Of a stretch of DNA of 64,000 nt, positions 1 to 8,740 are shown one piece after another. The notes under the pieces are model-generated. The model made no database searches. It was not told the DNA's origin and saw nothing but the letters and a program-made list of their open reading frames with translations. The first letter of the stretch is position 1. Every line of letters starts with the position of its first letter. A program made the translations under genes and the position numbers. The stretch comes from DATHTS01 sp041940425. Lineage in GTDB: Bacteria; Acidobacteriota; Blastocatellia; Pyrinomonadales; Pyrinomonadaceae. Where the stretch lies: assembly GCA_041940425.1 (NCBI GenBank), contig JBGTSF010000004.1, positions 61,758 through 125,757 of the forward strand, given 5' to 3'.

Positions 1-1087
1 TTTTTCCGCGTCCGCCCAGGATCAAAACCGTTTCACCTTCCGATTCGCTCAACGCTTCGAGCGCTTTTAAGGTTGCGTCAACACTCGTTGCTTTCGAATC
101 GTTGTAAAATTTCACGCCTTCGATTTCAGAAACAAATTCGATTCGGTGTTCCACGCCCTTGAAATTTTTGATCGTCTCCTTCATTGAATCCGGCGGTGCG
201 CCGCACGCCAGTCCCGCCGCAAGCGAAGCCAGAATATTTTCAACATTATGCAGACCGCGCAGAAAAATTTCATCGCGCGTCGTCAAAACTTTTTCCTTTC
301 CGTTCGCGCGGCAAACCAAATCTTTCCCGCGCAAAAACAAGCCTTCTTCAAGTTCTTTTTTAACTGAAAACAAAACTGCATTCGCTTTCAAACCTTTCGC
401 CCAACTCGCCGTAATTTCGTCATCGGCGTTCAATACAGCGACATCTTCCGCTGTCTGATTCATAAAAAGGCGATGTTTCGCGGCGGCGTAATCGGAAAAG
501 AGATCGTATCTGTCCATATGGTTCGGCGTTACATTCAAACAAATGCCGACGGTCGGACGAAATTCTATGATCGTTTCGAGCTGAAAACTCGAAAGCTCGC
601 AAACCGTCCATGAATTTTCCGAAGAAGATTCGGTCAGCGTTATCAAAGCCGTTCCGATATTTCCGCCGACCTGCGTTTCGATTCCGGCATTTTTCAAAAG
701 TTCGCCGATCAATGTCGTTGTCGTCGTTTTGCCGTTCGATCCCGTGATGCCAACGATCCTGCCTTTTAAAAATCTGTATGCGAGTTCGACTTCGCCGATC
801 ACTTCGCCGTCTTTGCGGTCAACATACCGCGCCGGAACCGTGTTTGTCGGAACGCCCGGAGAAATGACGACGAGATCAATTTGGTCTAAAAGCCAAGACG
901 GAAGATTGCCGTCAACTAAACCGATTCCGAATTTTTCTTTCAAAGAACGCGCTTCATCCGACCAATTTTCAACCGGCTTTTTGTCATGCAGAGCAACGGT
1001 CGCGCCGCGCTGTGCCAAAAATTTCGCGGATGCGATGCCGGATTTGCCCGCGCCGAGAACTAAAGTTTTTCGTCCATTTATTTCCAT
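1..1087 (-). CDS. murD: UDP-N-acetylmuramoyl-alanine--D-glutamate ligase, C-terminus cut by window edge
   Basis: Cytoplasmic ATP-dependent ligase that adds D-glutamate to UDP-MurNAc-L-Ala in peptidoglycan precursor synthesis. About 362 residues are visible of a usual 450 or so; the reading frame runs off the left edge without a stop. The N-terminus starts MEINGRKTLVLGAGKSG, a Rossmann-like glycine motif. The Mur-ligase ATP loop GITGSNGKTTT lies near residue 110, NVTPNHMDRY near residue 175, and EHRIEFV followed by YNDSKATS near the end. The ATG at 1087 is the first in frame after the mraY gene. It is the last visible gene of the dcw operon and is separated from mraY by a heptamer inverted repeat. 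Confidence 0.95.
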   Translation of the reverse strand, partial: MEINGRKTLVLGAGKSGIASAKFLAQRGATVALHDKKPVENWSDEARSLKEKFGIGLVDGNLPSWLLDQIDLVVISPGVPTNTVPARYVDRKDGEVIGEVELAYRFLKGRIVGITGSNGKTTTTTLIGELLKNAGIETQVGGNIGTALITLTESSSENSWTVCELSSFQLETIIEFRPTVGICLNVTPNHMDRYDLFSDYAAAKHRLFMNQTAEDVAVLNADDEITASWAKGLKANAVLFSVKKELEEGLFLRGKDLVCRANGKEKVLTTRDEIFLRGLHNVENILASLAAGLACGAPPDSMKETIKNFKGVEHRIEFVSEIEGVKFYNDSKATSVDATLKALEALSESEGETVLILGGRGK

Positions 1088-1090
1088 TTT

Positions 1091-1178
1091 GTCCTTTGTC
1101 CTTTGTCCTTTGTCCTTAGCACTTTTTTCACAGGTTTCAATTTCCTGCAAAGGACTAAGGACTAATGACCAAGGACAA
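1091..1178. repeat. Heptamer inverted repeat between mraY and murD
   Basis: Tandem GTCCTTT words at 1091-1118 face tandem AAGGACT/AAGGACA words at 1150-1178, so the gap can fold into a stem. It lies in the mraY-murD gap of the operon mRNA. The words differ from those in other gaps, but the architecture is the same. Confidence 0.75.
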
Positions 1179-1181
1179 AAA

Positions 1182-2321
1182 TCATCTCAGTTTCAAAGTC
1201 GAAAGACTCAATAAAGCAAAAAGTATCGCCACGATAACAAACCGGAAAACGATCTTCGGTTCTTTCCAGCCGCCCATCTGAAAATGATGATGAAGCGGTG
1301 CCTGCAAGAAAATGCGTTTGCCCGTTCCGGTCGTCTTCTTAGTAAACTTGAAATAACCGACCTGGAGCATTACCGAAACGGCTTCGATAATGAAAACGCC
1401 GCCGATAAACGGCAGAAGAAATTCCTGCTTTGTCAAAATCGCCACTGTCCCGAGCGCGCCGCCGATCGCAAGACTTCCGACATCGCCCATAAAAATCTGC
1501 GCGGGCGGCGCGTTATACCATAAAAATCCTAAGCTCGCGCCGACCATCGCGCCGCAGAAAACCGTCAGTTCGGCGGCTTCCGGTTTATGCGTGATGTCGA
1601 GATACGCCGCCCAGCGACCGTCGCTCGAAACATATGTCAGGGCGGTCAAAGCCGCCATCGCAATAAACGTAACGCTCGCCGCCAGCCCGTCCATTCCGTC
1701 CGTCAGATTAACGGCGTTTGACGCGCCCAAAAGAACAAAAATGATAAAGACCAGATACAGCAAGGCGCCGACGTTTGTGATATTGGTGATCGCCGTCTCC
1801 TTGAAAAACGGAATGCTCAGATTCCAGGGATAATTGGCAACCCAATAAAGACAGCCCCAAATGACGATTGCTGTAATCAATTGACCGAGCAATTTTTGTT
1901 TTCCGGTCAGACCGAGACTGCGTTTTTTGACGAGTTTTATATAATCGTCCGCAAATCCGATCAGCCCGAATGAAATAGTCGCGCCGAGCGCGAGCCAGAG
2001 ATATAGACTGTCAAGCCGCGCCCATAAAACGGTCGAAATCAGAACCGAGCCGAGAATCAAAAGCCCCCCCATCGTCGGCGTGCCTTTTTTCGCCTGGTGT
2101 TCGAGCGAAAGCTCCTCGCGGATTTCCTGCCCGATGTTCAGCGCGGCGATTTTTTTTATCACTTTGCCGCCGAACAGAAGCGAAATTAAAAGAGCCGTGA
2201 TCGTCGCCCAAGCCGTGCGGAAAGTAACGTATTGAAAAACATTCAATCCCTTGTAAAACAAGGAATCGGTCGCCGCGCCGTACTGCTTGAAAATAAGCTG
2301 GTATAAAAAGTAATAAAGCAT
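1182..2321 (-). CDS. mraY: Phospho-N-acetylmuramoyl-pentapeptide transferase
   Basis: Integral membrane enzyme that transfers phospho-MurNAc-pentapeptide to undecaprenyl phosphate, making lipid I. It has 379 residues, close to the usual 360, and about ten hydrophobic segments. The family motifs are clear: GFADDYIK with the catalytic Asp pair, NLTDGMDGLA, FMGDVGSLAIGG, and the His-rich APLHHHFQMGGW near the C-terminus. It sits between murF and murD in the dcw operon, in normal order apart from the missing murE. Confidence 0.97.
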   Translation of the reverse strand: MLYYFLYQLIFKQYGAATDSLFYKGLNVFQYVTFRTAWATITALLISLLFGGKVIKKIAALNIGQEIREELSLEHQAKKGTPTMGGLLILGSVLISTVLWARLDSLYLWLALGATISFGLIGFADDYIKLVKKRSLGLTGKQKLLGQLITAIVIWGCLYWVANYPWNLSIPFFKETAITNITNVGALLYLVFIIFVLLGASNAVNLTDGMDGLAASVTFIAMAALTALTYVSSDGRWAAYLDITHKPEAAELTVFCGAMVGASLGFLWYNAPPAQIFMGDVGSLAIGGALGTVAILTKQEFLLPFIGGVFIIEAVSVMLQVGYFKFTKKTTGTGKRIFLQAPLHHHFQMGGWKEPKIVFRFVIVAILFALLSLSTLKLR

Positions 2322-2328
2322 CTGTTAA

Positions 2329-2361
2329 ATTTGCGATCTTTGATTTGCGATTTGCGACTTG
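2329..2361. repeat. TTTGCGA-type short tandem repeat in the murF-mraY gap
   Basis: The gap between murF and mraY contains ATTTGCGATC, TTTGATTTGCGA and TTTGCGACTTG, about four imperfect copies with a 7-8 nt period. The same word recurs at 20962-20994 before mfd. No inverted partner is present, so this is a single-armed member of the short-repeat family. Confidence 0.6.
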
Positions 2362-2398
2362 TTTTTATTAAAAAACAATATTACTTTTCGCCCAACGC

Positions 2399-3856
2399 CT
2401 ATTGCATTTCCAGTTCAAATTTTTCCAATATTTTTTCAATTACCTTTTCCGTCCGAACACCGCGCGAACCTTTGACTAAAACCAAATCTCCTTCCCGCAA
2501 TTCGCTGATAATTTCTTCGCCGGCGATTTCTGAATTTTCAAAAAACTCGGTTTCCAGATTGTTAATCGTTCTCGCTCCCTCGATCATCTTTGCCGCAAAA
2601 CCTTCGACACCGACGAGTTTTTCAACGCCGATTTCGGCAATCCGTTTTCCGGTTTCAAAATGAATTTGCGCCGAATCATTTCCGAGTTCGCGCATTTCCC
2701 CGGCAACGACGATCTTTCTTTTCGCCGATGCGCCTCCTTCTTTCAAAGTTCTGACCATCGAAAGAAGCGCGTCCGGGTTTGAATTGTATGTGTCGTTGAC
2801 TACCGTAAATCCTTCTTTAAAATGCAGAATCTCCCCGCGCTGCGGCGGCGGCGCGACTGTGTGCAATGAGGCGGCGATTTCTTCGACACTCATCCCGAAT
2901 TCAAGACCGACTGCCGAAGCCGCGAGCGCGTTTAAAATATTATGTCTGCCGTTTAAGGGAAATAAAACTTTTGCCGTTCCATTTGGCGTTTGAAGTTCAA
3001 AAGCGGTTTCGCCGAAACGCGCAAAGCGAATATTTACCGCCCTTACGTCAGCTTGGTTTTCGATGCCGTAGGTTAGGACCTTTCCCTTCGCCAAACCGCG
3101 CATCGCGGCGACGCGAAAATCGTCGGCATTCAAAACCGCCGTCCCGTTTCGCTTCATTCCCTCGACGAGTTCGGCTTTCGCTTTGGCGACGTTTTCGATC
3201 GAGCCGAGATGCTCGACGTGAACCGGAAGCACATTCAGTTCCACCGCGACATCCGGCGGCGTGATCCGGCACAAACGCGCGATCTCATTATGCGGCGTGG
3301 ACATTCCCATTTCCAGAACGGCGACATTGAAAGACGAATCTTGCGCCAGATTCAAAACCGTTAAAGGATGTCCCAGACCGTTATTGAAATTTTTGATATT
3401 TTTTAGAACCTTTCTTCCCGAACTTTCCAAAACGTGCGCGGTCAATTCTTTGGCGGTCGTTTTTCCCGCGCTTCCCGTAACGGCGACAACGGGTTTGTTC
3501 CATTCGAGATAAACGCCGTGCGCGAGTCTTTGCAAAGCCAAAATCGCATCTTTGACGAAAAGCAATTTGTCTTTGTATTTTTCGAGTTCAGCGCGATGCT
3601 CTTCAAATCGGTCGGGACGGACGACCGCCGCGACCGCGCCTTTTTCAAAGGCGGACGCGACGTATTTCGTTGAATCGTCAAACTCGCCGTTAAAACAATT
3701 GGTTCTATATTCGGGCTGTGAAAGCGCAAAAAAGACATCGCCCGCATTAACTTCGCGTGAGTCAATCGAGAAAGTTTTGACCTGCGCTTCGAGTAAAGCG
3801 GGATTGATGCCGGATGCGTCGGCGTTCATATATTTAATGGCGTTTTCCAGTTTCAA
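2399..3856 (-). CDS. murF: UDP-N-acetylmuramoyl-tripeptide--D-alanyl-D-alanine ligase
   Basis: Adds D-Ala-D-Ala to the UDP-MurNAc-tripeptide in the cytoplasm. It has 485 residues, slightly long for the family. The Mur-ligase ATP loop is VTGSAGKTTAKE near residue 127, followed by NFNNGLGHPLTVLNL and EMGMSTPHNEIA. The C-terminal domain carries YNSNPDALLSM, the MurF form of the YNANP motif. The start codon overlaps the ftsI stop by 4 nt (ATGA), indicating translational coupling. In most dcw clusters murE lies between ftsI and murF; here it does not. The TTGS-to-MurE alternative is disfavoured because the D-Ala-D-Ala-ligase-specific motifs fit MurF throughout. Confidence 0.95.
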   Translation of the reverse strand: MKLENAIKYMNADASGINPALLEAQVKTFSIDSREVNAGDVFFALSQPEYRTNCFNGEFDDSTKYVASAFEKGAVAAVVRPDRFEEHRAELEKYKDKLLFVKDAILALQRLAHGVYLEWNKPVVAVTGSAGKTTAKELTAHVLESSGRKVLKNIKNFNNGLGHPLTVLNLAQDSSFNVAVLEMGMSTPHNEIARLCRITPPDVAVELNVLPVHVEHLGSIENVAKAKAELVEGMKRNGTAVLNADDFRVAAMRGLAKGKVLTYGIENQADVRAVNIRFARFGETAFELQTPNGTAKVLFPLNGRHNILNALAASAVGLEFGMSVEEIAASLHTVAPPPQRGEILHFKEGFTVVNDTYNSNPDALLSMVRTLKEGGASAKRKIVVAGEMRELGNDSAQIHFETGKRIAEIGVEKLVGVEGFAAKMIEGARTINNLETEFFENSEIAGEEIISELREGDLVLVKGSRGVRTEKVIEKILEKFELEMQ

Positions 3857-5889
3857 GTTTTGTCTTTTCGTTTATCTCCCTTTTGTTTCTCGCGTTTTGT
3901 ATCGTTCGGATTAGCCGCCGATTTGTTTTTGTTTTTTTCGTCAGGCGGCTTTTCGTTCTTCCTAGTTTCCTTTTTCAAAACCGCATCGGTTTTCGTTTTT
4001 TTGTCAGCTACGGCTTTCGCGGTTTTTTCTGTTTTATTTTCCGTTTCCTCGTTTAGTAAAACACCATCCGGCGCGATCTCGGTTTCCACTGGAATTTCCG
4101 ATTCGGCAGTCAGAATTTCCTGTTTTATATTCGCGTCGGGAATCACATTTAATTCCGGCAAAATCCCTTCGGCGATTTCTTTGAAAACCGGCGCGGAGAC
4201 CTGTCCGCCGTCACGCGCTCCGCCGCGCGGCTCGTCCATCACGACGGCGATCACGACCGAAGGATTTTCCGCCGGCGCGAAACCGATAAACGACGAAATA
4301 TATTTCGCCGGATTATACTTCCTTATTTGCGGATCGTATTTCCAAGCCGTTCCGGTTTTCCCCGCAGAACTGTAACCGTTCAACTGCGCGCGTTTCGCCG
4401 TCCCCTTGACGACGACTTCTCTCAGCATACCGCGAAGCTCACGCGCGACTTCCGGGCGCAAAACCTGTCTTTTTTCAATTTCCGGTCGGGAAATTATCTC
4501 GCCTTCCGGTTCGCGTATTTCCTTTATAATATGCGGCATGACCTGCACGCCGTCATTGGCGACCGCCGCATAAGCGAGCGTCGCCTGCAAAAGCGTTACG
4601 TTCAATTCGTATCCGATCGCCATCGAACCGATCGAATCGCCGTTCCATTTTGACGGCGGACGAAGCACGCCGCTCGATTCGGCGGGCAGTTCGATGCCGG
4701 TCGGTTGACCGAAACCAAATTTTTGAGAATAACCATAAAAACGGTCTTTGCCAAGTCCGACAGCCGTTTTTATCGCGGCATAATTACTTGACACGGCAAA
4801 CGCGTGGCTGTATGAGATCGTGCCCTTCGCGTGAGCGTCATTAAACACTCTTCCGCCGACCTCGATAAACCCGCGGCTGGTGTCAATTTCAGCATTAGCG
4901 CGGATCATATTTTCCTGCAGTGCGCCGCCGAACGAGATCAATTTATAGACCGAACCGGGCGAATACATATCCTGCACGGCGCGGTTTTTGTAATTTTCCA
5001 TCGGAAATTCAGTGTATCGGTTCGGATCAAACGTGGGATAATTCGCCATCGCCAGAATCTCGCCGGTTTTCGGATCGAGAACGATCGCCATTCCCGATTT
5101 GGCGCCAGATTTTTTTACGCCCGCTTCGAGAGCCTGCTCGGTTTTGTATTGGATCGAACTGCTGATCGTCAAAACAACATCTTTCGGCGGTTCGCGCTGG
5201 ATTTCCTGCTCTTCATAAACTCTGCCTAAACGATCCCGGTCTTGCCATTGCTTAACAATCTCGCCATGCAGAAATTCTTCCTGAGACTGTTCGATACCCG
5301 CGCTCCCGATGTCTTCGTTGTTGGCAAAACCGATAACATGCGCCGCCAGAGTTTGATACGGGTATTTTCGCTGCTGTTCTTCGCGCCAGTGAAGTCCGGC
5401 AAATTTCGGCAGATCGTATTTTTTCAAGTTTTCGTTTTTTAATTCTTCATTAACCTTTTCAAAAGTTTTTTCGTCCAATTTTCGCGCCAGCCAGACAAAT
5501 CTCTTGCCGCCGTCCTTAGCGGTCTTTAAGTCATTCAAAACATCCCTGTATTTTAATTTTAGAACTTTTGCAACCGCTTTCGCCGTCGTTTCCAAATCTT
5601 CGATTTCAGCCGGATCGGCGTAGAGCGATTTGACATTGACGCTCATCGCCAGAGCGCGTTCCGAACGGTCATAGATCGTGCCGCGAAGCTGTTTGCTTTT
5701 CTTTATATCGCGGCGTTGGTTCTGCGCTTTTTCTTTCAGCCATTCGCTCTGATTGACCTGCAGGTGAACGAGCCGCACGCCGATCGCGCCGATCCACAAA
5801 ATAAAAATAGCGATGATCAGCATATAGCGCGTAAAAACCGTCTGCATCGGATTTTTCTTTTTTGATTTTTTAGTCGGGCGTTTAGGCAT
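3853..5889 (-). CDS. ftsI: Penicillin-binding protein 2/3-type transpeptidase FtsI
   Basis: Septal peptidoglycan transpeptidase anchored in the inner membrane. It has 678 residues: a basic N-terminus, one membrane helix at about 18-40, a dimerisation domain containing RGTIYDRSERALA, and a transpeptidase domain. The catalytic Ser lies in SVYK at about residue 313, where many FtsI proteins have STFK; SSN is near 367 and KTGT near 511. The last 90 or so residues are a Lys/Glu-rich low-complexity tail rather than PASTA domains. It lies between an FtsL-like gene and murF. The tail and the SVYK variant are the only unusual points. Confidence 0.95.
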   Translation of the reverse strand: MPKRPTKKSKKKNPMQTVFTRYMLIIAIFILWIGAIGVRLVHLQVNQSEWLKEKAQNQRRDIKKSKQLRGTIYDRSERALAMSVNVKSLYADPAEIEDLETTAKAVAKVLKLKYRDVLNDLKTAKDGGKRFVWLARKLDEKTFEKVNEELKNENLKKYDLPKFAGLHWREEQQRKYPYQTLAAHVIGFANNEDIGSAGIEQSQEEFLHGEIVKQWQDRDRLGRVYEEQEIQREPPKDVVLTISSSIQYKTEQALEAGVKKSGAKSGMAIVLDPKTGEILAMANYPTFDPNRYTEFPMENYKNRAVQDMYSPGSVYKLISFGGALQENMIRANAEIDTSRGFIEVGGRVFNDAHAKGTISYSHAFAVSSNYAAIKTAVGLGKDRFYGYSQKFGFGQPTGIELPAESSGVLRPPSKWNGDSIGSMAIGYELNVTLLQATLAYAAVANDGVQVMPHIIKEIREPEGEIISRPEIEKRQVLRPEVARELRGMLREVVVKGTAKRAQLNGYSSAGKTGTAWKYDPQIRKYNPAKYISSFIGFAPAENPSVVIAVVMDEPRGGARDGGQVSAPVFKEIAEGILPELNVIPDANIKQEILTAESEIPVETEIAPDGVLLNEETENKTEKTAKAVADKKTKTDAVLKKETRKNEKPPDEKNKNKSAANPNDTKREKQKGDKRKDKT

Positions 5890-5924
5890 CTTTACTCGAT
5901 TTAATAACGATTTTTCTTAAAAAA

Positions 5925-6455
5925 CTATTTAACGATCCGCGCACGCTGGTCAATTTTCTTTTCGGAATTTTTCAGCAACTTCACGTCTTTTTTGAGTCCC
6001 GCGGTTGTTACGATTTCTTTAAGCGGCGGTTTGTCTTTTTCGTTTTCTTTAACCGGCTTGGCATTAACCGTTTTTTCGACCAAGGGCTTGACAGGTTTTT
6101 CCTTTGATACTTTTTCTTCGCGTGTCGAAAAAATCTCGATATTGCTCGCCGAAAGTTCGACCATCCCGATTTGTTTGGCGTATTTTTTGATCTCCCCCGG
6201 AGAAAGCGCGATTTCTTTTGAGAGAAGCAAGCGGCGGTTTTCGGATTCGAGTTCGGCGACTTGTTTGCGGAGTTTAGAGTTTTTTATCCCGTAATCAATC
6301 GAAGAAAAATGCTGACGCGCCGCGCCGAAAAAACCGACGACCAGAAACAAGCCGCACGCCAGCGTCGTCAGACAATAACGCCACGGGATCGGGTCTTTTT
6401 CGCGTCGGATTTTTTCCTGTTTTTTTGGTTTTCGGGCAATAGTTTTTCGGCTCAT
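5925..6455 (-). CDS. FtsL-like cell division membrane protein
   Basis: This 176-residue protein has a basic N-terminus, one membrane helix at about residues 27-47 (CLTTLACGLFLVVGFFG) and a short coiled coil containing NSKLRKQVAELESENRRLLLSKE. A Lys/Glu/Pro-rich tail follows, longer than in classical FtsL proteins of about 100-120 residues. Size, topology and position between rsmH and ftsI are those of FtsL, which would link FtsI and FtsW with FtsB/FtsQ at the septum. Sequence identity in this family is low, so the call rests on context and topology. Confidence 0.8.
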   Translation of the reverse strand: MSRKTIARKPKKQEKIRREKDPIPWRYCLTTLACGLFLVVGFFGAARQHFSSIDYGIKNSKLRKQVAELESENRRLLLSKEIALSPGEIKKYAKQIGMVELSASNIEIFSTREEKVSKEKPVKPLVEKTVNAKPVKENEKDKPPLKEIVTTAGLKKDVKLLKNSEKKIDQRARIVK

Positions 6456-6481
6456 ACTCTTCTCCTGTCTCTAATCAGGGA

Positions 6482-7435
6482 TTATTTTATTTTCAAACAA
6501 GCGCGAAGTTTTGCGCTTCTTGAGCGGGGGTTTTGCTCGATTTCGATCTCGCCGGGAACGATCGGTTTTTTTGTCAAAATTTCTATTTTCTTTTCCGCTC
6601 CGCAGACGCACTTTGGAAGGCGCGGCGGGCAAAAACATTTTCCCGCGAGTTTTTGAAATGTCTGTTTAACAATGCGGTCTTCCAGCGAATGAAATGTGAT
6701 GATCGCCAGCCGTCCGCCCGTTTTTAAAATATCAACCGCATCGCGTATAAAATCATCCAGAATCTCAAGTTCATTATTGACGGCGATTCTGAGAGCTTGA
6801 AAAGTTTTTGTCGCCGGATGAATCTTGTCCTTTTTTCCGCGACCGATAGCCCTTTCGATCAGATCGGCAAGTTCGCGCGTCGTTTCGACAGGCGTGCCGG
6901 CTTTTCTTTTTTCAACTATCCGGCGGGCGATACGCCGGGAAAATCTTTCTTCGCCGAACTGATAAATGACATTGGCGATCTCTTCTTCGGAAAGCCGTTT
7001 AAGAAGTTCGGCGGCAGTTTCCTCATCCGAATCGGCATTCATACGCATATCGAGCGGCGCATCGAAGCGAAAACTGAAACCGCGCTCCGCATCGTCAAAC
7101 TGCAGCGACGAAACTCCGAGATCGGCTAAAATTCCATCGGCATTTTCAAACTCTGTTTTTGCTAAAACGCTTTTGATTTTCGAAAAATTGGCGTGAAAAG
7201 AATTGAATCTTTCGCCGAATTTTTCGAGTCTTTCGTTAGCCAATCGAAGCGCGTTTTTATCCTGATCTATCCCGATAACTCTCGTCGTTTCAGCCGTTTC
7301 GAGAATCGCTTCGGTGTGTCCGCCGATGCCCAGGGTCGCATCAATGAACAAACCGCCTGCGGCGGGTTTAAGCACCGCGAGCGTTTCGCCCGGCAAAACA
7401 GAAGTATGAATATTTTCAGCGGCGTTTTTTGACAT
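6482..7435 (-). CDS. rsmH: 16S rRNA (cytosine(1402)-N(4))-methyltransferase
   Basis: SAM-dependent methyltransferase (MraW) of 317 residues that modifies C1402 of 16S rRNA. Motifs seen: HTSVLPGETLAVL at the N-terminus, FIDATLGIGGHTEAIL (SAM loop), GILADLGVSSLQFD, RGFSFRFDAPLDMRMN and ITFHSLEDRIVK, and a C-terminal RSRSAKLRA. It is the first gene of the dcw operon here; mraZ, the usual upstream gene, is not found in the 438 bases before it. Transcription probably starts about 290 nt upstream. Confidence 0.97.
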   Translation of the reverse strand: MSKNAAENIHTSVLPGETLAVLKPAAGGLFIDATLGIGGHTEAILETAETTRVIGIDQDKNALRLANERLEKFGERFNSFHANFSKIKSVLAKTEFENADGILADLGVSSLQFDDAERGFSFRFDAPLDMRMNADSDEETAAELLKRLSEEEIANVIYQFGEERFSRRIARRIVEKRKAGTPVETTRELADLIERAIGRGKKDKIHPATKTFQALRIAVNNELEILDDFIRDAVDILKTGGRLAIITFHSLEDRIVKQTFQKLAGKCFCPPRLPKCVCGAEKKIEILTKKPIVPGEIEIEQNPRSRSAKLRACLKIK

Positions 7436-7641
7436 TTCAAAGAACTTGTAAAAATCGTTTGGACTTTTTTAATCAATGAACACGCAGAAACATCCTGTGA
7501 TTCTTCGGTTTCATACCGAAAAATCAAATAATGAAACTTGATTTTTAAATGAATTTATGCGGAAATTTGAAGCAACAGACCGTCCTGCTTTCTTCGTTTT
7601 GCTCGTTTCGTGTCCGCATATCATCAGTCTTTTTTATGGAC

Positions 7642-7668
7642 AAAGTGCTTAAATCTTTTAAACACTTT
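7642..7668. repeat. 12-bp inverted repeat in the rsmH leader
   Basis: AAAGTGCTTAAA at 7642-7653 pairs with TTTAAACACTTT at 7657-7668 with one G-T mismatch and a 3-nt loop. Its half-site AAGTGYTTAAA occurs again upstream of the promoter at 7784-7794. It could be a repressor operator or an mRNA hairpin of the dcw leader. Confidence 0.7.
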
Positions 7669-7729
7669 CTTTGCGGAATACAAATTCGTCTGAATCAGCT
7701 ATAAAGACGATTATCAAATACTTGCAAGC

Positions 7730-7759
7730 ATATTACGACTTTTCCACAGGTTGTGTCAA
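7730..7759 (-). promoter_or_regulatory. Sigma-70-like promoter for the dcw operon
   Basis: On the minus strand there is TTGACA (7759-7754), an 18-nt spacer, then TAATAT (7735-7730). The -35 is a perfect match and the -10 has five of six bases matching. It points toward rsmH and predicts a leader of about 285-290 nt. Confidence 0.65.
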
Positions 7760-7873
7760 GGCATTTTTTATAAATTTTTAATCAAGTGTTTAAAAAACTC
7801 CATAAATCTCAATTATATTCCTTATAAAGTCGGTTTCATTTTTTTCCGGTGATAAGTTAAAGTCATTTTTCAG

Positions 7874-8677
7874 ATGGAAATCACTTTTTTGCAACTGCTC
7901 GTATTCGGATTGATCGCGGCACTCGGAAACGTTGTCGGCGGTCTGATCCTGTTTCCGACCGGCGTTCATAAAACATACAAAAAGTCGCTCAAATATATTC
8001 TCGCGCTCGGCGCAGGCTTTATGCTCGGCGTGATTTTTATTGACGTTTTGCCGGAAGTCATCGCGCTCTGGCAAAAGGAAAAAGGAACGGTTTCGAGCGA
8101 AACCTATTTCGCGCCGATGATGCTTTTACTGCTCGGTTATCTGCTCACGCAATTTTTCGAACATACCATCGCGCCGCATTTTCATCTCGGCGAGGAAGTT
8201 CATTCCGACCATCTGATCTCGACAAAAAGCGTTTACACGGCAATCGGCGGTTTGATGATCCATACGTTTTTCGACGGCGTTTCGATTGCTGCTGCCTCGC
8301 AGATAGATTTCCGCGTCGGTCTGCTTGTTTTTATCGCAATTTTTCTGCATAAATTTCCCGAAGGTTTTACAATCGGTTCGATGGTTGTCGCCGCCGGGAA
8401 AGGATTTAAGGAAGTTTTACTGGCGACCGGATTTATCGGGCTGACGACCGTTTTCGGCGTTTTGTTTTTATATTTTCTCGGTCAAAATATCGGGTTTACG
8501 GTCGCCTACGCATTGCCCTTGGCAAGCGGCGTAACGCTGTATGTCGCGGCGAGCGATCTGATACCGGAAGTAAATCATCACGGCGGAAAAAATCCGCTTG
8601 TATCGCTGAGCGTTTTCGCGGGTGTCGGGTTATTTTTTATACTTTACAAAATCCTGCATTCGATTTTAGAACATTAG
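7874..8677 (+). CDS. ZIP family divalent metal transporter
   Basis: Inner-membrane transporter of 267 residues with about eight hydrophobic segments, likely moving zinc or another divalent cation into the cytoplasm. Metal-site motifs of the ZIP family are present: HTFFDGVSIAA in one helix and LHKFPEGFTIGS in the next, with the H-x-x-P-E-G core. Between helices 3 and 4 is a His-containing loop (HTIAPHFHLGEEVHSDH), typical of a cytosolic metal-sensing loop. It is divergent from the dcw operon and appears monocistronic. There is no strong Shine-Dalgarno sequence. The exact metal cannot be told from sequence. Confidence 0.9.
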   Translation: MEITFLQLLVFGLIAALGNVVGGLILFPTGVHKTYKKSLKYILALGAGFMLGVIFIDVLPEVIALWQKEKGTVSSETYFAPMMLLLLGYLLTQFFEHTIAPHFHLGEEVHSDHLISTKSVYTAIGGLMIHTFFDGVSIAAASQIDFRVGLLVFIAIFLHKFPEGFTIGSMVVAAGKGFKEVLLATGFIGLTTVFGVLFLYFLGQNIGFTVAYALPLASGVTLYVAASDLIPEVNHHGGKNPLVSLSVFAGVGLFFILYKILHSILEH

Positions 8678-8740
8678 GGGAACGAATTTTTTCGGACTTT
8701 CGTATTTTAAAATGTTTTGGCACAATTGAAATTAAATAGA

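Larger units (their letters stand above)
7436..7873. other. Divergent dcw/ZIP intergenic region without mraZ
   Basis: This 438-nt gap lies between rsmH (minus) and the ZIP gene (plus). It contains a good minus-strand sigma-70-like promoter, an inverted repeat and three copies of AAGTGYTTAAA, listed separately. A short hairpin (TTCGGT/ACCGAA) lies at about 7507-7523. I see no coding region of MraZ type in any frame. The implied rsmH leader of about 290 nt is long. Confidence 0.7.
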
